Shown here piece by piece: positions 35,141-47,473 of a DNA stretch of 64,000 nt. Both the position numbers and the translations under genes were made by a program. The stretch spans positions 68,684,299 through 68,748,298 of the forward strand of contig NC_092461.1 in the NCBI RefSeq assembly GCF_047495875.1, in the 5' to 3' direction. The stretch comes from Pithys albifrons albifrons. Its lineage: Eukaryota; Chordata; Aves; Passeriformes; Thamnophilidae. Positions within the stretch are counted from its first letter, which is position 1. Each line of letters begins with the position of its first letter. The notes beneath the pieces were generated by a model that made no database searches, was not told the origin of the DNA, and saw only the letters and a program-made list of their open reading frames with translations.

Positions 35141-38100
35141 ATTATTTATTTTATTGGAAATATAGGAGGAAGCTTTTGTCAGATACTTGTTAGAATAACT
35201 TCTTTTTAAGAGAAAGGAGTTTTCCAGAGGATAGCTAATTTAGTGACTCAATCATCAGTGTGTCCAAAAAATTATGTTATCAGTGATCCACTCTTGGAAA
35301 GGAGAGTTAAGAACAAAGGAAAAATATAGGCAATATTCTTCTGACTTCTAGACTTGTGCTGTCTCTGGAATAAGGGTAGTTGGTTTGACTTGCAATAAGC
35401 TTGACAGTTAATAAACTCTTAGTAGTTAGTAATTTAGTAACTTAATAAATCAAGAGCAGTTTGTACTATGGGCTATCTATAGCCCAGATAATCCAGCCAC
35501 AGACAACAGCAAGTTAGTATATATGGTTAATCCACAAAAGGTTTTCCAAATCCCTTGTCCTCTGAAAAGAAGTTTATTTGGACTGAATAAAAAATTGTGA
35601 AAACTTTGATATTTGGTTTGCATTAGACACATTACTTTGTCATTTGTCGATGTGCCATTTGTCAATGTGCCATTTTAACAAGTTCATTTTAGACCACGTA
35701 AAATCTCATGGTCAAATTTGCAGATGATTCAGACATCTAATAAACTGCAAGTTAAGAAACTATTAAGAAAACTAGAAACTGTGTCAGCTGGGGTAAAGTC
35801 ACATCACAGACAAGATTATATTTTCTCTTTATATGCACATTTGAAAATCTACGTTGTGTAATGAGCTTTATTGTAGTCAAGAGACCAAAACAGAATAGAG
35901 AAAGAGCAGCAACTATAATTGTTAGAGCTAAGAACAGTTTGCTAGAGAGAATTTATTTGGCAAATTTAATTGATTTTCTCAATCTGCTTGCAAACAGATT
36001 ATGACATGTATTTCATTCTAATTTTAAGAAATTCAATTATATTAACAATTTAGCTAATATTTTTGTGGATTCATTTGAGATCATGTATTAGGCATAAAAT
36101 GTTGGTAGTACTCAAGCTGATGATAGGTCTTGTATGTCACATGATACTCTGTCTCTTATTTGGCTTACAAATGGGGACATTTTAAGTTACTGGAGTGTTA
36201 ATTCTTCTGCAGAAAGAGAAAGGGAGAGGAAGAAAACACACAGAAGATAAGTAAACCTATAGAATGCAAAACTTCTCTTTATAATTTTCCTCTAGGGAAA
36301 AATGTTAATTTTTTTTGTTGCTAATAGCAAATTAAGTTTGAAAGGAGAAAAGTCACCTTAAATATTGATAATAATACATATTGTCTAATTCAGCAGAGCT
36401 TATATTGAATTTTCTCTGAATAGTGTTAAAACAATTTGTGTGTATGTACAACTCATTAAATTTTCTTAACTAACATTGCCTGGAGAAAGAAAGATATTCT
36501 CCAAGACTGAGAATCTGAGACTGAGTGAGAGCCATATATCCTCTGTGACCCAGAAGAGTTGCCATAACAAAACCAGAATCAGCACTTTTCATATTTCTTG
36601 GCTAAGAAAATAAGAACTAAAAAATTCCTTTGAATCAATCATTCCAACAAACCTTTTTCTTAACTTATTTTCCGATTTTCTTCAAATGTTTCTTTATTTT
36701 CCTGGTACCCATGTTTTGAGGATTTCCTTTGAATCTATGACCCAGTTTGATTTTATTCAGTACTCTTCAGTGTCAGTGCTGGTAACTTATCACTGTCTGT
36801 AGCAGTTGCAATAACTCTTGTTAACAGAAGAAGCATTTCAACAGTCACTGTACAATATTTACCTTTATAAATGCCAATCATTTTATAGGCTTGGTATTGA
36901 GACTTGATGGTTGGTTAATGATGATATTCCCAGCAGAACTGAAAATAGCAAGTCAAGACACACCATATACTTCATTTCATCAACCTGTATGCACAACCTA
37001 TTTCCCATACTGCTAATGTTAGTATCATTTTAATAGGCTTTTATTGGAAAAAGAGTTAGAGTGTCAGATAAAGGACCTTTTCTATTAAGCTTAGCAAACC
37101 TATTGATTTGCTGCCTGATTATTTTGATCTCACTTGTTAATCTGGAGAAACTCCACTGAAAACAAAGGAAGTTTAACACAGAGAGGTAAAATAAAGGTCC
37201 CTATTAATACTGAGCCTAAACCAGAAAGAGTTTATGAATATTCCTGTACTAGGAGACAAAAGAGATAAATGACTTTTGCTGAGACATCGCCCTTCAGACT
37301 ATAGTCCCATGGGCTCTTCCAGGTGTGCTGAACTGAACTTCTCCATCCTGTCCCAAATGCTCTTCACATCACCACCTTATCTTAGATGGACATTATTGCC
37401 TTTATAGCTGTGCCACCATATCTACACAGTCAGCTCCAGCTAAATTTTATTAAGATAGACCAAGTGTAAAAGTCTAAATCATTAACAATATTACATTTTT
37501 ACACTAAATAAACATTTAGCTGAGTAAATCTATGTCACTGTGCCAGCAGACTTAAGGGGTGGAAACACTGGGTGGTAAGTAGCAGTGATGACAAGCACTG
37601 GTATCATGTACTGTCTTGTCTCTGCTCAGTGGAAGGATGAACAGTGCATCTGACTGTGCCTTCACCATTGTGTAATCAGTGTTCTGTAAAAATGCTTCTT
37701 TAAAAATGGGGGTTTCGGTGCATTTGAAAAAGCCAGCCCAAAATTTCTTCCTATACACACAACTCTGCAAGCATGTTTTTGTATTATGCTAAATTCTCAT
37801 CAAGAAATTCATTGAAAATCTTTATCTTTACATGAAAAAAAGTAATGTAAATTACAATGAATGAATAATCAGAAGTTTCTGATAACCTGTATTTATCATG
37901 GTTTGTTCATCTTCCACAAGACTATGAATAATCAGTGAAAGAATAGGGGCAGTGAAAAACCCCAAATAATATTTACTCTTTACTGACCTTATGTTAATTT
38001 GCTTAGTATAACTGGAAAAAAATCTCTTTGAATAATGATTTGTATGCATAGAACAGTTACTGGAGTAAGAAAGAAGAGCAGCATTTTATAATAAGCAGCA

Positions 38101-39427
38101 GATATGATCATTCAACTAATTAATGAAGGACATTTCAATCAGACTTTAAGTAACATGCATTTAATAAAATGTAAAAGGACCTATAGACCAATATTATGAG
38201 CCACAGCTAAAGCTTTAAACACAGATTCTTACACAATATAAATTAAAAACCAAAAAACAACAAAACAGCCATCACTTTGGACAGATTCAACCCCATCTGA
38301 TACAGCTGGATTGCTGGATTGATTTATTAAAAGTTCAAATTTGAGAGCTGGTTTAAAAGGCAAAATTTAAAAAAGATATTTAAAAAAAAAGAGGATGAAT
38401 GCAATTTTCTTCAACTTCAGTAATACGTATGTTTGTATAATATTTTGATTAAGACACCATAATCCAATATAATAATGGGATAATAAAATGTTTAACTTGT
38501 ATGTCTCCAAGTGCAGCTGTAAACACAGAATATTTTCAAGCACATTTCATTACAGTGAGGCCCATTAATAAGCTTATGGTATTTAGTATTTTCATGAGTT
38601 ATCTGGAAGAAAACAAGATTTTACAGATTATGCAAATACAATCTCTAGTTATGACACTTTAAGAATTAGGGGGCTAAAAGGAAGAGTGCTCTGAAAAGAT
38701 TTGTGAGAGTTAATAAATCACTGAAAAACCTTACTTACAGTAAATCAAGCAGAATAATCTATTTAACTTGTCAAATTCATATTGATTTGCTTATTGTCAT
38801 AAATACTGTCAAAAGCAGAGGAAGGTTGGTGTAAGACAGCTATCCAGGCTAACAGTAAAAACTGTGATTAAATTTGGTTCCTAGAAGTTAGAAAAATTTA
38901 GATGGAAAATAGTGTGAATCTCTAAAATGAAAAAAAATAAAAGGAATATTTAAGCTTTGAAACAACTTTCCAACTAGATGTAAACTTCATCATTAGTAGC
39001 CATTCATTCTGTTAGATATATTGTGTAAACTATTTAACTTGAAGTTAATTTAGTTCTTGCTGCGTTAAGGAACATGGTTGAATATTTTATTTCCTGAAAA
39101 ATGCAGCCTTGGATTGGCCATAACTATTTTAAGATTTTTGATACATTAAGCTAATCAAGTTAGCTGCATTTTATTTTAATATTATCTTGTTTATTAAAAA
39201 AAATGAAATTAATACAGCATAACATTCACTTAGCCAGCTTGGCCTATCTAAAATAAGTCTATATACTAAGACAATTTCCCCATGAAATCTTGAGAAAGCA
39301 GCAGGAAGTCTTTGAGGATAGCTAATTTTAATTTAAGATAAATGTCCAAATAGAGAAGGTAACCATCTCCTAAAAGCATCTACTTCACTCTCTTTCTGTA
39401 TCAGATGCTCAAACCATCATGTTAGAA

Positions 39428-39478
39428 AAAATGTGTACAATACAGGCAAGTAAAACTTGCCTGTATTGTACACATTTT
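39428..39478. repeat. perfect inverted repeat, 24-bp arms and 3-base loop
   Basis: Left arm 39428-39451, loop AAA at 39452-39454, right arm 39455-39478. I compared the arms base by base and they are exact reverse complements (each contains TGTACAATACAGGCAAG or its complement). Two copies of GTAAGATGCATTTC-like sequence follow immediately (about 39492-39520). Confidence 0.95.
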
Positions 39479-40259
39479 GCAAGATGCAATTTGTAAGATG
39501 CATTTCGTAAGATGCATTTCAGCCTTAGAAATGTCTTTTATGTGATTAATGTTTGAGCTTTACATAGACAGAACATAGCATCCCCCTCTTGTAGTTAATT
39601 TTACTGTTAATCAGTTTTCCCAGTTTTTAATTTTTGGCAACAAAATTTGACATGTTTTCTTTTCCTTGCAAGAATATGTCAGGAAACCAAAATTAATTAT
39701 TCACACAGCTCTAATCCATTGGGCAGTGTTGTGTAGGAAAGCGGGGTGATTGCAACAATATGTCCTAACTCTGCCCCTTATAAATCTCTTGCTGACTGTA
39801 ATTACTGACTGGGAAATGCCATCCTGGAGTGATCGCTGAGAACTGCACATTACTCATATATTTGCCACTATCTCCTAGGATTATATAAAGCTTTAGTTAT
39901 ACTCTTTCTATCTGTGTTTCTCCTCACAGTTTCTGGCAACCTCCACCAGTCTTTCCTTCACTGAGACAGTATTCCATATTGTCCTAGTTCCATTCTGATT
40001 AATCGTTCTGCTCAATGGTTTGAAACATGGTGAAACCAAAACTAGCACTCAGTCGCCAAAGTGACCATCTCCAATGGTGGCACCATCAGCAGCTGATCAA
40101 TGCAGTGTGGTGCTCAGGGGAGCTTCCTGAAATCAGGGAATGACAGGGGAAGCAGAGACAGCCACCAAGAGTCCACAGCTCATGCCAGTAGCTGACAGGT
40201 TGGGGCCAGGAGCAATGGTGGCCAAGCTCCCTACATGTATAGAAGACACCCTGAGAGAG

Positions 40260-41965
40260 TGCAAGCAACTACGAGTGCCACCAACAGGGTAGGCAAAGAA
40301 TGAGGAAACAGCTGATGTACTTATTGCCTTCTTAGCTTCAGTCTCTAATAGCAAGACCAATTGTCCTCCTGGTACCCAGCCCACTGAGCTGCAAGACAGA
40401 GACAGGGACAGAATGAAGGCCTCACAGTTCAAGGGGAAATGGCCAGCAACCTGCTGCAGCACTTGGACACACACAGGTCCATAGCACTGAAGGGGATCTA
40501 CCCAAAGGTACTGAGGGAGATGGCAGAAGTTCTCACCAAGCCACTTCCCAACATTTACCAGCAGTCCCAGCTAACTGGAAAGGTCTCAGCTGACTGGAAG
40601 TTCGCAAACACAACATCTATCTACAAGGACTGGAAAGAGGACCCGGGAACTCTAGGCCTGTCATCCTCAAACTAGTGCTAGGAAAGGTCATGGAGCAGAT
40701 CATCTTGAGTGCCATCATATTACACATACAAGACAATCAAGGGATTACTCCCAGCCACCATGGGTATGTGAAAGGCAGGTCCTGCTTGACCAACCTTATT
40801 AGTGGATGAAGGAAAAGCTGTACATGTTGTTTACCTGGACTTTAAGAAAGCCTTGATGCCATTTTCCACAGCATTCTCCTGGGGAAAATGTCTGTTCATG
40901 GCTTAGACAGGTGCACTACTCCCTGGGTAAAAAAGTGGCTGGATGGCCAGGCCCAGAAAGTGGTGGTGGATGGAGATACATCCAGCTGATGGCCAGTCAC
41001 AAGGGGTGTTCCCCAAGGCTCAGAACTGGGGCCAATCCTGTTTAATATACTTATCAATGAGCTGGACAGGTGGATTGAATGTACTCTCAGTCCTTTCGCA
41101 GTAACACCAAGTCAGGTGGCAGTTGATCTACTGGACAGAAAGGCCCTGCAAAGGGATTTGGACAGGGTGGATCAATGGGCCAAGCCCAATTGTATGAGAT
41201 TCAACAAGACTAAGTGCCAGGTCCTGCACTTGGGTCAAAACAGCCCTATGCAGCACTATGGGATTGGGGAAGAGAGGCTGGAAATATGTCTGGTGGAAAA
41301 GGGCCTGGAGATGCTGGTTGACAGCTGTTGAGCATGAGCCAGGACTATATCCAGATGGCCAAGAAGGCTAATGGCATCATGGCTTGTACCAGAAATAGTG
41401 CGGCCAGCAGGACCAGGGTAATTATGGTCCCCCTGTACTCAGCACTGGTAAACCCGCACCTTGAGTCCTGTGTCCAGTCCTGGGTCCCTCACTACAAGAA
41501 AGGTGTTGAGGTGCTGGGGCATGTCCAGAGAAGGTCAACAAAGCTGTTGAAGGGTCTGGAACACAAATTCTGTGAGGAAAGACAGGAAATTGGGGCTGTT
41601 TAGGCTAGAGAAAAGGAGGCTCAGGGAAGACCTTATCACTCTCCTCAAGTACCTGAAAGGAGGATGTAGCCACGTAGGGTTCAGCCTTTTCTACCATACA
41701 ACAAGCAATAGTAAAAGCTCAAGTTGCACCAGGGGGGTTTAGATTGACTATTAGGAAATTTTTTTCACCAAAAGGGTCATCAAACATTGAAACAGGCTGT
41801 CCAGGGAAGTGGGTGAGTCACCACTCCTGGACATATTTACAAGCTGTGTAGATGTGGCACTCAGGAACATTGTTAGTGATGCACCTGGCAATGCTGGGTT
41901 AATGGTTGGGCTTGATCTTAAAGGTCTTTTCCAATCTAAACAATTGGATGATTCTGTGATGACCA
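40260..41965 (+). mobile_element. CR1 LINE fragment covering much of the reverse transcriptase
   Basis: About 1.7 kb of CR1 ORF2 and 3' UTR. Motifs appear in several frames: HLDTHRSIALKGIYPKVL, AEVLTKPLPNIYQQS, VFPKA-type GVPQGS region near 41005, RFNKTKCQVLHLGQNSPMQ and [16 protein letters not shown]. The 3' end near 41945 reads TTGGATGATTCTGTGATGA. Frame changes between 40675, 41116 and 41328 and internal stops show it is inactive. The left boundary is uncertain and may reach 40030. It is antisense to the host gene within an intron. Confidence 0.9.
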
Positions 41966-44900
41966 GACTGATTTCGCATTCATTTCTGTACATTTACTTG
42001 ACCAATAGTGTACCACTGTGATGAATACATTTGGATCAATAGCATTTTACAATTATTCAATCATCATGTCAGACACACTTTCCATAAGAGAAGGTTTATC
42101 TGCAGTTACAAATTGGCAGCACTCTCAATGTGATGGGTTGTGGACACTACAGCCAAATACTGGTTTCCTACTAGTGGCCTTAGTACGCCGACCCACATTC
42201 TGACCATTTGTAGTGTATTTGGGTACATATGGATTTTTCCTGAAGTATTTTTTTTAATTGTCAATGCTTCATCTGTGAGTACTGAATCTGAACACTAACA
42301 GTCACCTCTCACTGACAATTTTTGTATGTGCTGCAGTTACCATGGTACCAACCTGAGAAGTTGATGTCTAAATATAGGGCAGGATAAAGGATATATCTTC
42401 TAAAATACTAACAGAATGAAGTAAAAATTCTCAGAGATTTTAGTGCTTCAGTAACTTGCAGTACTTAAAGTACTGTCCACTTTCATAAAACCTGCATTAA
42501 AGTACTTAAATATCAGTCATAACATATTCAGTGTAGTTTACTGGGTTTGATTGAACTGATCTGAAAAAGAAACACATTCTCAAAGAGGAAATTTGTGGGT
42601 AAATCACAGCCATATGACAGAGCATACAGCAAGTCTATCAAAGACCATATAAAGAAGCACAAAGAATTACATCAACTGAAAAATGTTAGGTGCAAGAAGC
42701 AATATGAAGATACTGTAAGGATTTTACAAAAACTGGGCCCTGTTTCTCGCATATTGTCTGTGCTGAGTATACTTGGCTCAAGAAAGTGTTTGCAGCAAGT
42801 AACATTTATCACACTTAAACTGACTCATGAAGGATGAGTAAATACTGTTAGGATTTCAGGAAAACTGAACTGCATGAAGAAGTATGCTGAGATTGCTTTG
42901 TCTATCTTTACAGTTTTTAGAAGAACATCAAACAAGGCATCAATGTCATAGCAATTTGAAAGAACATGGTTCTTACAGAGCAAGTACTCACACTTATTTT
43001 TCTGAGTAGATCACCAGAAACTCAGGTCTCTCAGTGACAGTGCTGCTCTCTCTCAAGGGTGAGCTACAGGGAGCTTTCTGTTGAATTAATAATACCATGC
43101 ACATCACTTTATCTACTAGTTCTCTGGTGGCTTCACAGGTGTAAGGACTTTGGAAAGGCATAAAGCAACTTTTCAGATATAAGATGCTAATTCATTTTTT
43201 CTATCATGTAACTCAGCTCATGAAAATAAAAGGCTTGTTAAATAAGAGAAGAATATCACCAATTCACTGTGAAGTTCACTGAATATTTAAATATTTCTAT
43301 GTATTTCTGCATAGCTAAACTGTTCCTCATAGCAGCTCTGACATTCTGTAAGACTAACACCATATTTTGATGTAATATCTAACAGAAACACTGTTCCAGT
43401 TCACTAGCTGTTACTGTATAGTCAGGGGGGAAATTATTGCAAGCAAAAGCACATTTTAAAATGTCAGGACAACTGTTAGGATTCAGAATGCAAATTCTGA
43501 CTGTTATACTCCAAATCCCCTAACCCACCAAGTGCAGACTCTCTGACTGCAGGGGTGCTCAGCACAATATGTGATTGGGCTGGTGTAGAAAGAGACATTC
43601 TACACTTGAGAGTCTTTTTGGAGATTACTTGTAAAGAGAAGAAAACATTGGGAAATTTCCAAAACATGTCATGAACAAAATGTTGCTGCAAAGGCAGGAG
43701 TCTTGCCTGCGGAATCATTTTACACTTTTCAATTAACCAAATACCTTTATTTTCATTGAACAAAGAGTGAATCAAGCCTTTTATGTTACTCTATTACTTA
43801 TCTACAAGTAATTTCTTTTTAGATCCCTAAAATATTCCTAGGCTGATATCTACATTTAGAAATACAAGGATACTGTGTTACATTCGCACACTGCTCCTAT
43901 AAAATGTCAAATAAATAATGAAGAGATGGCTACATGCCAGCTCTGCATCTTACTCTGTAAGATGCAAAAATTCTGAGCCACACTGAAGTAGACACAAATG
44001 CTATAAAAATACCCTTCAGGTTATAAATCTTTGTGGTTCACTTCTGTTTTCTTAGGCAACATTTCTGGATGTGCATCCCTGGTCACTCTTCATTAAAAAC
44101 TGCCAGTCTAGAAATCAGATTGCACACTTGTGAGAGTATGATTTAAAGAGACATCCAGTAAAATTTACATTAAACTAACTTTATTCCTTGAAGACAAAAG
44201 GACTGCAGCTCTAAAATTCAATAAAACGTCAGTAAACTGTAATCTGAATTTCAGCATTAGGGAAGACAAATGTGTCTGAGTACCCTTATCCACAAGTATT
44301 TGGTCCCTTAAAAACAAAAAAACTGAACTCTCCAACTTTTCTCATGAATAAGTATTTCAAGTAGGTGAAATTCAGTAAGAAAATACCCATTTTCAATTCC
44401 CACTGAATTGATGAGGTCGGGAGTAATTAGGAGCTGAGCGCCTCCTAATCACACATATCATGTCTCTGCTTTGGCTACCAATCTAGGCTGATTTGCAAGC
44501 TTGCATGCTTAGAGAAACTTTCTCCAAGGTTTGGCAGCCAACACCAACAGACAGAAATAATTTACTGCCTGTTATTTCCAAAAGGGGACAGGTTAGAATA
44601 TCATGGTCACAGTAGTCACTGAGATTTTCGAAAGGTGTCAGGGTGCACACACTTTAAGACAAGCAGGTAGCATGTAAAATATGCTCAGTATTTCTGGTTT
44701 GCAAGACAGTTGTGCTTCTTTTTTTAAACTTTAACTATTCCAACCCAAACTTTCCATAATAGATGTTTGTTTCAGAATCTTTATTAAATTGTTTCAATCC
44801 TCAAATTTGTTTTCAAGTAGAGCCACAGTAAATACAAATAATTTGTTTAGTGTATGGTTAAAATATTTTATGATTTTTTTTAGCTGAAAATTTCATTCCC

Positions 44901-45582
44901 TGTTTCCAGAGCTTACAACAGGGACTAGGATTTTATGTCAAAGACATGCATTTTCTGTTAATCTACCCATGTTTCTGCAGCACATTTAGTACCTAAATTC
45001 CCTCTAATTTCTGTTTTAATAACAATGCAACAGGGAAATTCATCTCTGGCAGCTATGTCATTCTTTGGTCTATGTGTATGAGCTACACGACCCACTCCTG
45101 CACAGCAAATGAATCACTCTCTTGACAGACCAAAGAAAACAAGGGATGGTAGTATCTCACTGTCTGGAGAGAGACCAAGAACCAGACTGAGGGGTAGATA
45201 GCAGAAGTTAAGGTAAGGTGTCACAGTCTGAAGAGTGACATGGGAAGAAAAGAGGTATCAAAAGGAAATTGAGTCTCTTTCTAGCTCTATTGTGAAGCAA
45301 ATATGTAGGAAAATCACTGGTGTGTCACTGAAGACCTTCAATATTTGCAAAATTGAATCTAAAAGCACTTGATATAATCACTTTATTACTCGTTGGTATT
45401 GTTAGGATCAGCTACATAAGCATCAGTATTTCTCGTATAATATAGAGATATTGATAGACACATACATGCTATCACAGAGCATGGCAAACTGAACTTTGCA
45501 GATTTCCCTGCTCCCATTAGGTCTAAATGAATTGGATTGGGTGTTAAAAGGGAAAAATACAATATAGAAATTATAAGTATAC

Positions 45583-45731
45583 CTTTTCTTTAGTAAAACT
45601 ATGATCTCCTTTTCTGATTAATTTTCTTCTGCCGGTATCTCCCAAAGGGCCTTGCAGCATAACACACACATCTGCATCTGTTCCTGACCCAGGGGTATCT
45701 CCCGTAGTGATGTAGAGGACATAGCTTTTCA
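45583..45731 (-). CDS. RP1: PLAT gene exon e5 (first half of PLAT C)
   Basis: Acceptor TTTTTCCTTTCAG, donor GTATAC, phase 1 to 0. After the split Val it reads KSYVLYITTGDTPGSGTDAD, then VCVMLQGPLGDTGRRKLIRK and ends HSFTKEK. T-G-D, G-S-G-T-D-A-D and G-D-T-G-R-R-K-L are canonical PLAT. The FERG element is changed to FTKEK. Confidence 0.95.
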
Positions 45732-47346
45732 CTGAAAGGAAAAAGAAATCAAAAGTTTACCAAACCTTAACGAGTCAAAATATGTTACTTATAAATTACT
45801 ACCCTTACATTTTCATTTCTTATCCTACCCAGTATGATCAGAAGACCAAACTATGCTATAATGTTTAAAAAACACATAGAAGCATTGTAATTAGAATTTA
45901 AGAACCACTATTATAAGGAATAATAAGCTAAATAGTTTGACTGGGCCTGAAACAAAGGCAGAAGAAAAAAAATGAAAGAAAAATACACATAACACAAATT
46001 GGTATAAACACATGTAAAGAATACTCTATCACCAGTTGTATGGAAGTAAATACATAATACTCCAATAGAATAGTTCCTAGGCTATGTATGATGCTAAACC
46101 ACTCAACAAGCACATCTCTGCTCTGAGCCTCACAGAGTTTGAATGAAGCTGAACTTTGTCAGAAGACAGTAACTTTTGTATTTCCTCTGCATCATGGTCC
46201 ATTCAGTGTCTGGCCATTCCAGGCATTACCAATTGCAGTTACTGGCCTCAGCAAGGGTGATGACATGTCAGAGAACATACAGTATTTCTCTGACATGTCG
46301 TCTTACTTACAACTCTTCAGCTGAGCATTTCATTAATGGCTGCTTATGTAAAGTACCTGTTTGCATGCCCAGAGAAGTGCATAACACACTGGCAATCTGG
46401 CCCTCCAAATAAAAGTCACATCCCCAAAATATTCAATTGAAAAAGAGAAAAAAAATGTGGGGAGAGAGTAAAGAAAGAGAATATCTGTCCCCATGTTAAA
46501 TGCTCCTCAGAAAGAGGAGCAGCATTTGTAAAGATTTAAATATCTGTGCTCTTGTGGAAAGAAATAAATTTAAGTATTATTTAAAAGCAAAGAGCCTTCC
46601 CAGGGAATACCCCAGCATTGCTCTTCTCAAATTCATATCCAAGAAGCTTTTGCCTAAGTGCTTTGTTTGATACTACCTTTGAAAGTGCAACAGAAAAGAC
46701 AAGGAATCAACAGATTACTTGTACTTGGTTTAAACCCTAAACTTCTGGAGGAGACTGTGATTCTTATGGTAGAAGAGGACAAGAGCTCTTCCACTCTATC
46801 TGTGGTTGTAGAATTTTGTAAGAAACACTGAGTAAACTGAAAATGTCCAGTCTTGAGATGATCTAGCACAACTCTGATGGAGTTTGATAACATATGACTG
46901 CTAGGTCACAGAAAAAGGATGCCTGAAATTCTGGGAGCACAAACAGAGGAGTTCAGTTGTCAAGTGCCATGGATCTCCTTCTTATCTGAAATTACAGCAC
47001 ACGAGTTATTTCCTCTGGATTTCCCTTGTTTACTCTGGGAGAGAACCAAATTTTGTTATTGAGAAAAAGCTGAACTCTGAGTATCATTCAAAACCTTTTT
47101 AATAGTTTCAGTGCCATATGCTCGTTATTTTATGTGTCACAAAGTGTTACCAATCAGACTTGAATGTACAATGCTCAGTTATGGGATCTGAGATTTTATT
47201 TTTTAAGTATTGGAGTGGACTGGGCTTAGCCATGCATCATCAGGCTGAAATTAATATGAATTATCTTCTAAATCCTTTGGAATGTTCTGAAAATCAGCCA
47301 TCATCACTGATCAAACCTTTTCCAGTGTTTCTGGTTTGTGACCAAC
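45732..47346 (-). other. intron between e4 and e5
   Basis: 1.6 kb, AT-rich. A small inverted repeat with 13-bp arms lies at 46262-46274 and 46287-46299. No exon or clear mobile element seen. Confidence 0.7.
46262..46299. repeat. inverted repeat, 13-bp arms
   Basis: GACATGTCAGAGA at 46262-46274 is the exact reverse complement of 46287-46299, with a 12-base loop. Function unknown. Confidence 0.85.
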
Positions 47347-47473
47347 CTGCTGGAAAATGAGAGCCAGCTATGAGAACTGGAAGCTCAGTCACTCTTCCTC
47401 CTTCTTCATCTGTAAAGTTGTGACAAAACGGAAATTCTAGAACATCTTTGCTTTCTCTGTGTTGAAGCTTTAC
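47347..47473 (-). CDS. RP1: PLAT gene exon e4 (second half of PLAT B)
   Basis: Acceptor TTTGCTAAG, donor GTTGGT (non-optimal), phase 0 to 1. Encodes VKLQHRESKDVLEFPFCHNF, then TDEEGGRVTELPVL and ends AGSHFPA. The layout fits the last part of PLAT (V-x-V...Y-x-F-P-C-x-x-W-L...DG.), with E-F-P-F-C-H-N-F in place of F-P-C-N-R-W-L. It joins directly to WHCRE of e3. Confidence 0.88.

Larger units (their letters stand above)
32423..45582 (-). other. large intron between e5 and e6
   Basis: 13.2 kb, the longest intron in the window. It contains a solo LTR (34483-35140), a perfect palindrome (39428-39478), and a long CR1 fragment (about 40260-41965). The rest is AT-rich sequence in which I found no exon; PLAT C is complete across the intron, so none is required. 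Confidence 0.75.

Noticed and set aside
34686..35209. Plus-strand frames rich in Cys-Val or Ser-Val repeats
   Set aside because: They translate the TG microsatellite and LTR sequence.
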